From positions 62,001 to 126,000 of the forward strand of contig NZ_JAGPXX010000003.1 in the NCBI RefSeq assembly GCF_018070345.1: DNA of 64,000 bases, read 5' to 3'. Positions 7,865-16,073 of this stretch are shown here, piece by piece. The notes beneath the pieces were generated by a model. The model was not told the DNA's origin. It searched no databases and saw only the letters and a program-made list of their open reading frames with translations. Position numbers and translations under genes: made by a program. Position 1 is the first letter of the stretch; the number at the start of each line of letters is the position of its first letter. This DNA comes from Streptomyces sp. F63 (GTDB lineage Bacteria; Actinomycetota; Actinomycetes; Streptomycetales; Streptomycetaceae).

Positions 7865-8329
7865 TCACCGGCCGACGGCGACGGCCATCAGGGCGAAGGC
7901 GGCGACGGCGAACAGGGTCCGCACCCGGTGCAGGGCGTTCCACCGCCCTTCGAACGCCGTGCGGGCGGCCCGCTCGTCGCCCCGGCCCCGCGAGGACTCC
8001 AGGGCGTTGTTCAGCGGGACGTTGCCGCCCGAGGTGATCAGGTGCCCCACGAGCGCGCAGACCGCGGCGATGCCCACGAGGGTTCCGGCGCTTTCCGCAC
8101 GCCCGTCCGGGGCGACGAACCACGAGACGGCCGGGAAGACCAGCGACCCGAGGAAGAGCAGGATGAAGAGCGGCCCGGGTACCTTCCGGTTGATGCCCCG
8201 CATGACGAGGGTGAACGGGGCGTCGTCCACCTCTTTCAGGGCGGGCATGACGCCCGAGAGGAAGGCGAACAGGTAACCGGCGTAGAGCCCGGTACAGACG
8301 AGGGCCAGGATTTCGAGGGTCTCCGACAT
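7865..8329 (-). CDS. DUF1772 family membrane protein (paralogue)
   Basis: A 154-residue protein starting at ATG 8329. It has four hydrophobic segments (about 5-27, 50-72, 80-100 and 135-152) and the same landmarks as the gene at 5570-6079: GLYAGYLFAFLSGVMPAL in helix one and NVPLNNAL after helix three. The long extension of the frame upstream is not coding in character. Its role is unknown beyond membership of the anthrone-oxygenase-like membrane family. Its position immediately upstream of the reductase suggests joint action or common regulation with it. The next gene upstream (ending at 8488) belongs to a different operon. Confidence 0.8.
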   Translation of the reverse strand: MSETLEILALVCTGLYAGYLFAFLSGVMPALKEVDDAPFTLVMRGINRKVPGPLFILLFLGSLVFPAVSWFVAPDGRAESAGTLVGIAAVCALVGHLITSGGNVPLNNALESSRGRGDERAARTAFEGRWNALHRVRTLFAVAAFALMAVAVGR

Positions 8330-8487
8330 GGTGTCATCATCGCGGCCCCCTTCCCGTCCCCGCAGGGCTTGCCGCGGATCGGCGCCGGAGGCCGGCCGCC
8401 GGCCCGTCGCCGTCTCCGCCGCGTCCGGCCCGCCCCCCCGCGTACGACCGCCTCGCGCACCCGCACCGGCAACAGCCGCGTCGCGAC

Positions 8488-11400
8488 TCACCCCTTGGCC
8501 GACCGCACCGCCCGCAGGATTTCCTGCATCTTCGCCCGTCGCTCCTCGTTCTTGAGGCTGCCCCCGTCCAGGGCCGGCTCCAGGGACCCGGCATCGGGCC
8601 TGGCGAACGCCCCGGGTCCGCCCGTGCCCAGGAGACCCACAGCATGGCGTTCGCACTCCGCGCGCACGGCGTCGAGCTGTTCGCGTAGGGTGCGGCGCCG
8701 TGCACCCGCGGTCGAGCGGATCTGTTTGCGAAGCTGCCAGGCCTTACCGTACAGGGCGTGCACCAGGTGGTAGCGGGCCTCTGCATTGCCCTGATCTGCC
8801 GCGTACACCTCCAGCAGGTCGTCCGCGAGCGCGTCGGCGCTGGGCCCGTCCGGTCGGTCCCGGTGCCGGGCCATGGTCGCCGCGACGACCAGCACCCGGC
8901 GGTGGTGGATTGTCTCCCCGTCCGTCCAGCGGGCGAGGTCCTCGGCGATGCGCCGCGCCTCGGGGACCGGCGTCCCGGAGCTGATCCAGTGGTTGTAGGA
9001 CTCGATGAGCAGATGGCGCAACCGCTCGTCGCCGGAGCCGCTGTCCAGCAGTGCCCGTACCCGCGCGACGGCCTCCGCGTACTCCTCGCGCGCAATGAAG
9101 TCACGCACGGACGAGACGGCGACCTTCTCCCGTCCGCGCTCGCTGAACGCTTCGTCCCGAGCTTTGCCGAGCACAGCCCGTGCCTCGTCGTGCCGGCCGA
9201 GGCTGCCCAGCAGCCGGGCCAGGGCGCGGGCGGGCCCGGTGGCGCCCGGCAGCCGTTCCACCCAGCGCTCAAGTCCCGCCACCGCGGCCGTGACGAGGTC
9301 GCGCTCTCGGTCGTCGGTGGGCACGGCCGACGCTTCCAGGACACCGAACGCGGAACGCGCTGAGGGGTAGTAGAGGTCGATGGGGTCGTCGAGGCGGTCC
9401 GTGTACCGGTCGAGGATGGTGTCCGCGTTACGGCCCCAGGAGCGGGCGGTACGGCGGAACCGGTCGGGAAAGTCCTTCGTGACGGGCCCGGATCTGGTCT
9501 CCTCGGCTGCGTCGAAGATCCGCCGCAGCGCGAACGCGCTTGCCAGCTCGGAGAGCTGGTTCCGATGGGCGACGAATTCCGCTGGATCGCCCTGTACACC
9601 CAGCAGTTGGACGCTGCGCAGCACTGCCTCGTCGGCCGGGTCCAACGGCAGTTTGTCGAGCAGACGAAGATTGCCGATCACGTCGCCGGAGTACTCGGTG
9701 AGCGGCCACTCGGCTTGCGCGTCCGTGATGGCTCTGGTGATCCGCAGCTTCCACAGGATCCGACCGCGCACCCACTCCATGTGCGCCTGATCCTCGCCCT
9801 CGTCGACGGGCCTGCGGGCGCGCGGACCGGTTCCCGAGGCATCCTGGAACGCCTCGTTGACCAACTGGCGGCAAAGCTTCGCGTACGGCTCCCGGACCCT
9901 GACCGGGAGAGCCCGTACGGCCGTGTCGACGGCGGCGGTACGGCGGTCCCGGGCGGCGGCCAGCTCTGTCTCTCCGACCGAGCGGCCGACGCCGAGGAGC
10001 AGCGTGGGGCTGCGGTGGGCGAGGGTGTGGTTGAGCTCTTCGAGGCGCAGATGGGCGGTGGCGAGCGTGACCTTGCTGCGGCTGGCCAGAACGGGCGGTA
10101 CCTGCCGCGGGTCGTCGTTCAGTTCACGGTCGGGAGCCGGCGTCGCGCACAGCGGTGCCGTACCGAAGGAGCCCGCAAGGACGCGGTGCACCTCGGCGCG
10201 TTCGGCGGCGCCACGGCGGATGTCGCCGTGCAGCAGGTCGCGGAGGTACAGCGCCTCCAGGTAGCGGCGCCAGGTCTGGGCGGCCGCGCTCAAATCGCCC
10301 GATCCGGTGTGCGCCACCGCCAGGTTGCGCAGCACGGCCGGGTGCAGCGGGTCGTCCGCGAGCATGATGTTCCAGCGGCGCCGGGCCGCTGTCGTTCGCC
10401 CCAGCCGCAGCTCGGACTCGGCCTGGTGACCGCCGACGTATGCCCGCAGCAGGGCGACCGCGTCCCGGTGCCTCAGCGGAGGCGGATAGGCGTCCAACGT
10501 GCTCCAGGCCTCGGCGAAGTTGGCGTCCAGCCGACGCTCGGCGGCGGCGAGGGCGTGGCCGACACGCTCGCACGGACCGGCGTCGGCGGGCGGTTCGGCC
10601 GGGGCGGGCGGCGGGGGCGCGGGGGAGCGGGACCGGCCGGCCGCCGGCGTCCGCGGCACCGGGGCGGGAGCGCCCGCCGGCCGCTGCTCCCACAGGGCGA
10701 GCACCTGTCTTTCGAGGAGAAGGGCCTGTTCGGACAGGGTCTGCCCGCATTCTCCTGCCTGCGCGGTCCTTGTGCTGTTGGCCCGCTTGAGGATGTTCCG
10801 CAGCTTCGTCGCCGGCTCCTGCAGCTTGAACTCGCACGCCCCGGCACGCTTCTGGAATTCCTCGAACGGCATGACCAGCCCTGCGGGATCGGTGCCGGTG
10901 AGCTCTCTCAGGGCGCCAAACCAGGCCATCCGTACGTCTTCCAGGGTGTCCACCAGCCGCATCAGCAGTTCTTTGTCCGCCGGGACCCGCCCGAAGCCGG
11001 CCTTGCTCGCTGCCTTCCCCTTGACCAGGGCCTGAGCCTGTGTCTTGACATTGCGGATCAACTCCTGCAGCCGTGCAGCGGCCTGCTCGCACTCGGCGAG
11101 CCGCTCGTCGGGGGTCGCCGCCTGCCCCTCCTCGTCCCGGGCCTTCTGCGGTACGTCCGGCATCGGATCCGGCGGGCCCGCGCCGAGCTCCTTCTCCGCC
11201 GCTTGCAGAGCCCTCACGTGGCGTGCGGGGTCACCGTGGGTGAACTCCCTCGCCGCCGCATGCGCGCCCAGGTCCGGGAACCGCAGCGGGCGCCAGAGCA
11301 GCCGCCGCCGATGGATCAGGGCAGTGAGCACGTCGGGCAGCAGACCCTCGGCCAGACAGGCGGCGAGCCGCTCCGGGAGTTCGGCGCGGTCGGTCTCGAA

Positions 11401-12168
11401 GAGCTCGCAGACCAGGTTGAGCAGCCGCGCCGCGGGGCTGTCGTCCTGCGGCAGCTGCTTCGCCAGGCGTCGTACCGTCGCGGACGGATAGCCGTTCACC
11501 ATCCACTGCACGGCGAGGACGGTGAAGGCGGCCGTCCCGCCACCGCGGCGCTCCGACAGCGAGGCGATGTTCTCCAGTTCGTCGGCGAGGGCGTCCCTGG
11601 TGCGGGTGGTGGTCCGGTCGCGCAGCCGGCTGTCGGCTTTCATGTCGAAGATGCCCGACCACCGGCACTCCCCGGGCCGCAGCAGTGGCAGAACGGGTCC
11701 GGTGCCCCCGCTTTCCTCGGGGCCGTAGTCGTCGCGGCCCTCGCGGATCGTGTCAGCGATCGATTCGGCCCGGGCCCGGTGCTCCCCGGACCGGACCGGG
11801 GGGTCTTCGGCCAACTCCCGGTGCGCGAGGCTCAGATGGGCCCAGATCCGATGGCTGGCGGGAGACAGCGCGGCCGCGGCGGTCAGCCAGCGAACGGCCG
11901 CCTCCGGCCGCCCGTGACGGAGGTACAACAGACCGACGTGGTAAGGGTGTTTGGGATTGGTGCTGTCCAGTCGGTGGGCACGGACCAGCAGGGTGAGCGC
12001 GGTCGCCGGGTCGGTTCCCGGATGCACGCCGATCCGGAAGAAGCCCTCGACGGCGGCGTCCAACTGCTCTCGGCGGAGCGGCCGCCCGTCTTCCAGGGCG
12101 GACCACAGTCCGCCGACTGCCCGCCACAGCACATCGGGCCGGTTCTCCAGCGCTCTGAGTTTCCTCAT
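8488..12168 (-). CDS. 1226-residue tetratricopeptide/helical-repeat protein, last gene of the TIR-Hsp70 operon
   Basis: The start ATG at 12168 overlaps the stop of the TIR gene (ATGA), so the two are translationally coupled. The whole chain is alpha-helical. TPR-like units are seen near residues 40-135 (HPYHVGLLYLRHGRPEAAVRWL, with LSPASHRIWAHLSLAHRELAE), near 590-650 (HPAVLRNLAVAHTGSGDLSAA) and near 990-1150 (GRHDEARAVLGKARDEA; AEARYHLVHALYGKAWQL). The middle (about 340-560) is coiled-coil-like with a Pro/Ala-rich linker. No enzymatic motif, signal peptide or membrane segment is visible. It is probably a scaffold or sensor within the cluster. Nothing in the sequence gives a precise function. 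Confidence 0.8.
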   Translation of the reverse strand: MRKLRALENRPDVLWRAVGGLWSALEDGRPLRREQLDAAVEGFFRIGVHPGTDPATALTLLVRAHRLDSTNPKHPYHVGLLYLRHGRPEAAVRWLTAAAALSPASHRIWAHLSLAHRELAEDPPVRSGEHRARAESIADTIREGRDDYGPEESGGTGPVLPLLRPGECRWSGIFDMKADSRLRDRTTTRTRDALADELENIASLSERRGGGTAAFTVLAVQWMVNGYPSATVRRLAKQLPQDDSPAARLLNLVCELFETDRAELPERLAACLAEGLLPDVLTALIHRRRLLWRPLRFPDLGAHAAAREFTHGDPARHVRALQAAEKELGAGPPDPMPDVPQKARDEEGQAATPDERLAECEQAAARLQELIRNVKTQAQALVKGKAASKAGFGRVPADKELLMRLVDTLEDVRMAWFGALRELTGTDPAGLVMPFEEFQKRAGACEFKLQEPATKLRNILKRANSTRTAQAGECGQTLSEQALLLERQVLALWEQRPAGAPAPVPRTPAAGRSRSPAPPPPAPAEPPADAGPCERVGHALAAAERRLDANFAEAWSTLDAYPPPLRHRDAVALLRAYVGGHQAESELRLGRTTAARRRWNIMLADDPLHPAVLRNLAVAHTGSGDLSAAAQTWRRYLEALYLRDLLHGDIRRGAAERAEVHRVLAGSFGTAPLCATPAPDRELNDDPRQVPPVLASRSKVTLATAHLRLEELNHTLAHRSPTLLLGVGRSVGETELAAARDRRTAAVDTAVRALPVRVREPYAKLCRQLVNEAFQDASGTGPRARRPVDEGEDQAHMEWVRGRILWKLRITRAITDAQAEWPLTEYSGDVIGNLRLLDKLPLDPADEAVLRSVQLLGVQGDPAEFVAHRNQLSELASAFALRRIFDAAEETRSGPVTKDFPDRFRRTARSWGRNADTILDRYTDRLDDPIDLYYPSARSAFGVLEASAVPTDDRERDLVTAAVAGLERWVERLPGATGPARALARLLGSLGRHDEARAVLGKARDEAFSERGREKVAVSSVRDFIAREEYAEAVARVRALLDSGSGDERLRHLLIESYNHWISSGTPVPEARRIAEDLARWTDGETIHHRRVLVVAATMARHRDRPDGPSADALADDLLEVYAADQGNAEARYHLVHALYGKAWQLRKQIRSTAGARRRTLREQLDAVRAECERHAVGLLGTGGPGAFARPDAGSLEPALDGGSLKNEERRAKMQEILRAVRSAKG

Positions 12169-13904
12169 GCCCGCCCGCCCCTCGCCGGCGCCGTCCCGCC
12201 GAGTTCTCCGGGCGGCACGATCAGCAGCCGCTCCCCGTCCGACACTGCCGCCCGGCTCCCGTCCGCGGAGACGGTCATCGGGTGCTCCGACACATAGGTG
12301 GTACGGCCGTCACGCACCAGTGCGTGGGAGCCGTCCGGGTTCTCCAGCACCAGCAGCCGCCCGCCGAGCCCGGCCGCCACGGGCCGGACACCGGGCACCC
12401 CGCGGAAGCCGTACCGGACCGCCAACTCGACGTCGAAGCACACGCCTTGGCCATCCGCGTCGATGACCGCGGTCAGCTCGCCGCCCGGCAGGGTCCCGGT
12501 GATCGCCCTGATCGGCTGGTCGACCTGAAGGAGCCGTTCGCCGAGCAGGTCCAGCCGATGGATGCGCTGCTCGCCGGCCACCAGGGCGAAGTCCTCCACT
12601 CGCGCCATGGCCAGCAGCACCGGCTCCAGCGGGTGCTCCGCCGCGACCCGGCCGCCCCGGTAGACGGTGAGGCCTCCATCCAGGCCGCCCACCAGCAGCC
12701 CCCCGCCGTTGTCCGCCAACACCTGTACCCCGCGCCGGTGTTCCAGCACCCGCTCCGGCCTCTCCGCGCCGAGAGACAGCCGCCACACGGTGCCGCTCCA
12801 CGTGCCGATGTACAGTACGTCGTCCGCGCCGAAGGCCAGCGCACCCGGAACGCTGAAGCGGGCGCCGGGCCAGGCCGGGAGATCCACCGCACGGATCCGC
12901 CCGTCCGGGGCCGCCAGCACTGTCCGCCCGGACCAGTCCGCGACGGCCAGACAGCGCTCGCCGTACGCCCACAGCCGTGGCCGGTCCCGCAACTCCGCAC
13001 TGCCGACGGCCTCGTATGCCTCCGAGTGGACGGTGAGGGTCCGCCCGTCGCGTACGAGCAGTCCCAGGCCGCCGGGGAAGAACACCGGGTGACCGCGCGA
13101 GGGCAGGGCGGGGCGGTCGTCAGTGTGCTGCCAGGCCGACTGTTTCTCGCGCGCCCGCACCTCGAAGGGCTCGCTGGTGACCGGGTCGCAGCCGGGAGCG
13201 GTCGCGACGAGCCGTACCCCGGATGCGGACCGCCCGAACGCCAGATCCGTGAAGACGGCCCGGTCCCGGGCGACTTCCACGGTCAGCGTCCCGGTCAGGT
13301 CGGCGTCTTCCGGTTCCGTGCCGATCGTGATCACGCCGCCGGCCGGCCACGGGGAGGCGCCTCCCGGCGCCGAGCCCGTGACCGTCACCGGCGGTAGTGT
13401 GTGGCCCGCCACGGTGTCGGCGGGGGGCGCGCCGAACCGCAAGACGGTCCGCGTCTCAGCGGTCCGCAGTCCAAGGGCCTTGGCCACCTCGTCGATCCAG
13501 CGCGGCCGCGACGCGGAGATCCAGTTGATCCGGTGCACGACGTACGGCACCTTCTCCCTGGCCGCCGGATCGATGAGCAGCGGGATGAGCCGGCCGCCCT
13601 CCGGTGGGTTCAGCTTGTGCGCCTCGTGCAGTTCCCACTGGCAGACGTCTTTGTCGAAGTACGTCCTCGAATAGAGCGCCACCACATGGCGGCTGCGCGG
13701 CAGGGCCTCCTCCAGGAAGCTCTGCCAGTCCGCGCCGAGGGGGGTGCCGCTGGTACGGGAGACGTCCAAGTAGATCTTGGGCGCCGCGCCGCGCGCGGTG
13801 ACGTAATCGCCGAGCGCGTCCTGCAGGTCCTTGGCCTGGATGTAGTCCTCGCGGGCGTAGCTGATGAACACGTCCCACTGCTCCGTGGGGTTCGCTCTCG
13901 TCAT
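12165..13904 (-). CDS. TIR domain protein with C-terminal beta-propeller
   Basis: A 579-residue protein. Residues 9-165 are a bacterial TIR domain: WDVFISYARED at 10-20, KIYLDVS at 43-49, SRHVVALYSRTYF at 71-83 and CQWELHEAHK at 88-97. Glu91, three residues after Cys88, occupies the position of the catalytic glutamate in NAD-cleaving TIR enzymes, so activity is plausible. After a linker comes an Ig-like strand-rich segment (about 195-270). A PQQ/WD-like propeller (about 275-570) follows, with repeats such as LADNGGGLLVGGLDGGLTVY. TIR proteins with sensor domains usually serve immunity or cell suicide. Four-base ATGA overlaps at both ends embed it in the operon. Confidence 0.85.
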   Translation of the reverse strand: MTRANPTEQWDVFISYAREDYIQAKDLQDALGDYVTARGAAPKIYLDVSRTSGTPLGADWQSFLEEALPRSRHVVALYSRTYFDKDVCQWELHEAHKLNPPEGGRLIPLLIDPAAREKVPYVVHRINWISASRPRWIDEVAKALGLRTAETRTVLRFGAPPADTVAGHTLPPVTVTGSAPGGASPWPAGGVITIGTEPEDADLTGTLTVEVARDRAVFTDLAFGRSASGVRLVATAPGCDPVTSEPFEVRAREKQSAWQHTDDRPALPSRGHPVFFPGGLGLLVRDGRTLTVHSEAYEAVGSAELRDRPRLWAYGERCLAVADWSGRTVLAAPDGRIRAVDLPAWPGARFSVPGALAFGADDVLYIGTWSGTVWRLSLGAERPERVLEHRRGVQVLADNGGGLLVGGLDGGLTVYRGGRVAAEHPLEPVLLAMARVEDFALVAGEQRIHRLDLLGERLLQVDQPIRAITGTLPGGELTAVIDADGQGVCFDVELAVRYGFRGVPGVRPVAAGLGGRLLVLENPDGSHALVRDGRTTYVSEHPMTVSADGSRAAVSDGERLLIVPPGELGGTAPARGGRA

Positions 13905-15772
13905 CGCAGGATCCTGGAGATGGTGCCGATCAGCTCGTCGAGACGCGTCCGGCTGGGGGAGTCCAGTCGGCGCCTGGCGCGGCGCCGTATGCGTTGCGCT
14001 TCCTTCAGGATCGCGCCCAGCTGTGAGCGCACGGTGTACGGGCTGGTGCGACTCCCCTGCTGGGCCAAATCGTTGAAGCGTTTCACGAGCTCGGAGACCT
14101 GGAGGGTGGCCATCACCCCTTCGAGCTCGTCGAGGCGCTCGGTCACCAGGAAGGTGAGTTCGTCGAGCTGGTCGCGGGTGCCTTCCCCGGCGCTCTTGCG
14201 GGCCGTTTTGATCTCGGCCGCCAGGGTGGTGAGGGAGCCGTTGAAGCGGTCGGCCTGAGCGGTGCCGGTGATGCCGTTCCGCACCGAAGACATGATGCGG
14301 TCGTACTTCCCGTACAGGCCAACCACGACCGTGGCCTCGTCGATCTCCTTCATCCGTTCGGTGATGGCCTGCGCGAGCTCCAGTACGACCCGCGTGCCCG
14401 CTTCGGTGCGTGCCGCCCCCTTCACCGCGGGCAGCCTGCGCTCCAGCGTGACCAGGCGCTGGCGCAGGGCCGTCAGCCCGTCGACGGAGACGCCGCCGCG
14501 CACCGACTCCATGGCGGCGATGTACTCCTCCACGGCTGGGTTGATGACCGTGGCCTCCTGCCAGCTTCTGATCGCCTTCAGCAGCTCGTCGGCCTGGGGG
14601 AGGGTCCGGTCCGTGCGGGCAACCTCCGCGCAGGCCGCCGCCCGGTCCGGGTGGCGGCGCAGACGGTAGAGGCAGGCGGCGTAGAGGAAGTTGAGCCAGG
14701 CGAAGCGGGGAAGCAGGGACAGGATGTGGGCCAGCAGCCGCTCGGCCTGGTCGGTGTGGCCCGTCTGCATCAGCACGGAGGCGTGCTGCCCGTCGTTCTC
14801 GGCGATCAGCGAGTAGAGGTCCTCCGTGCGCTCGGCGGTCAGGCGCGGTGCCGGGGGCGCGGCCCGCCAGCCGGGGCGGCTGAGCAGGAGGGTGAGATAG
14901 GCGTCGAAGTCGTCGAGCACGACACTGCTGCGCCAGCGCGGGTCCACGCGCAGCAGTTCGCGCCGGGCGCGGGTGAGATCACCGGTCTTGAAGGCGGACA
15001 CGGCCGGTGCGGCATGGGGGCCGAGGAGCGCGAGCCGTAGCCTGCGCGCCAGGGCTGCCACCTCCCTCCGGTCCACGTCCGCCTCGGCGGCGCCCCGTTC
15101 GGCGGTGTCCAGGGCCGGCTCCAGACTGCCCTCCCGCGCCTGGGCGAGGGCGAGGAGATAGGAAACGGTGCCTTCCTCGGGAGCCAGCTCAAGATAGGTC
15201 CGCAGGTCCGCCTGTGCGCCCCGCGGGTCGGAGCGAACCTTGTGCTTGTACGCGGCGATCTCCGGTGGGGTGAGCTGGCGGCGCAGTTCGCGGCGCAGTT
15301 CGCGGACCCTCTCGCGCAGGTCGTCCGGGATGTTCTCGTCGCGCAGCGGGCGCAGGATCCGCAGCGCCTCCGATTGCTGCGGCCCGCCCAGGCGGTAGAG
15401 GCAGTACGCGCGCAGGTATCGCCCCTCCTGGTGCTCGGGATGCGCCCGGAGGTACTCGCTCAGGAGCTCGAGTGCGAGTTCGCAGGCCCCGTCGGCCACG
15501 TTGGCCCGCGCGTCTTCCAGCAGGTCCTCGTGGCCGTCGTTGAGGACGAGCGACATCTCGTCGAGCGCGGCGACCGGAGGCGCGAGGAGCAGCGCCGTCT
15601 CCGAGGCCGCCCGGGCGGCCGTCTCGCGGGCGATCTCCTCAAGCCGGCGATCGTGTTCGGTGAAGCCCCTGGACCTCCTGGTCTCCATCAGCTCCTTGAA
15701 CTCGAAGGCCGGGGCGTGCAGCGGGCGCACGCGGATCTCCTGAAAGGTGTGGTCACGGCCGGTGCTGCTCAC
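13901..15772 (-). CDS. TPR/coiled-coil protein of the TIR-Hsp70 operon
   Basis: A 623-residue protein from GTG 15772. It is all-helical, with TPR-like pairs at about 90-160 (ALELLSEYLRAHPEHQEGRYLRAYCLYRLG), 165-240 and 335-410 (QAERLLAHILSLLPRFAWLNFLYAACLYRL). The last 200 residues are long helices resembling coiled coils (LDELTFLVTERLDELEGVMATL), ending in a very basic tract (RIRRRARRRL). No catalytic motif or membrane segment is seen. It starts 10 bases after the small upstream gene and overlaps the TIR gene start by four bases (ATGA). It is probably an adaptor. The function is unknown. Confidence 0.8.
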   Translation of the reverse strand: MSSTGRDHTFQEIRVRPLHAPAFEFKELMETRRSRGFTEHDRRLEEIARETAARAASETALLLAPPVAALDEMSLVLNDGHEDLLEDARANVADGACELALELLSEYLRAHPEHQEGRYLRAYCLYRLGGPQQSEALRILRPLRDENIPDDLRERVRELRRELRRQLTPPEIAAYKHKVRSDPRGAQADLRTYLELAPEEGTVSYLLALAQAREGSLEPALDTAERGAAEADVDRREVAALARRLRLALLGPHAAPAVSAFKTGDLTRARRELLRVDPRWRSSVVLDDFDAYLTLLLSRPGWRAAPPAPRLTAERTEDLYSLIAENDGQHASVLMQTGHTDQAERLLAHILSLLPRFAWLNFLYAACLYRLRRHPDRAAACAEVARTDRTLPQADELLKAIRSWQEATVINPAVEEYIAAMESVRGGVSVDGLTALRQRLVTLERRLPAVKGAARTEAGTRVVLELAQAITERMKEIDEATVVVGLYGKYDRIMSSVRNGITGTAQADRFNGSLTTLAAEIKTARKSAGEGTRDQLDELTFLVTERLDELEGVMATLQVSELVKRFNDLAQQGSRTSPYTVRSQLGAILKEAQRIRRRARRRLDSPSRTRLDELIGTISRILR

Positions 15773-15782
15773 GTGCCCCCTC

Positions 15783-16073
15783 TCATCGCTCCGGTAACTC
15801 GCCCGGTTCGGGCACCGTGCCGAGTGCGTGCTCGGCCAGTTCGCGGCAGAGCAGGTACTCGGCCTCCTGGTCGACCTTCACCATCAGCAGCAGCACCCGG
15901 GCCAGCGAGGCCTGTTCGAAGAGTTGATCCTCGTCAGCGGCGGGTCGGTACTCCACCGGCGGCAGCCGGTCCAGCAGCTCCCGGTGGTCGGCCGTACGGC
16001 GCCGTCCGGGCAGAAGTCCCGCCAGCTGTCCGGGCGCAGACCCGGCCCGTCGGCTAGGCATCTTCCTGTACAT
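15783..16073 (-). CDS. small hypothetical protein (96 residues) within the TIR-Hsp70 operon
   Basis: The start overlaps the 3' end of the preceding gene by 20 bases; a second ATG at 16061 would give a 92-residue product. The first 30 residues are Arg/Gly/Pro-rich. The rest forms one or two amphipathic helices (QASLARVLLLMVKVDQEAEY) ending in an acidic tail. No family is recognised. Tight packing between two clearly coding genes, codon composition matching them, and a stop only ten bases before the next start support a real gene. It may be a small subunit that bridges the membrane-anchored and soluble repeat proteins; that is speculation. Confidence 0.65.
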   Translation of the reverse strand: MYRKMPSRRAGSAPGQLAGLLPGRRRTADHRELLDRLPPVEYRPAADEDQLFEQASLARVLLLMVKVDQEAEYLLCRELAEHALGTVPEPGELPER

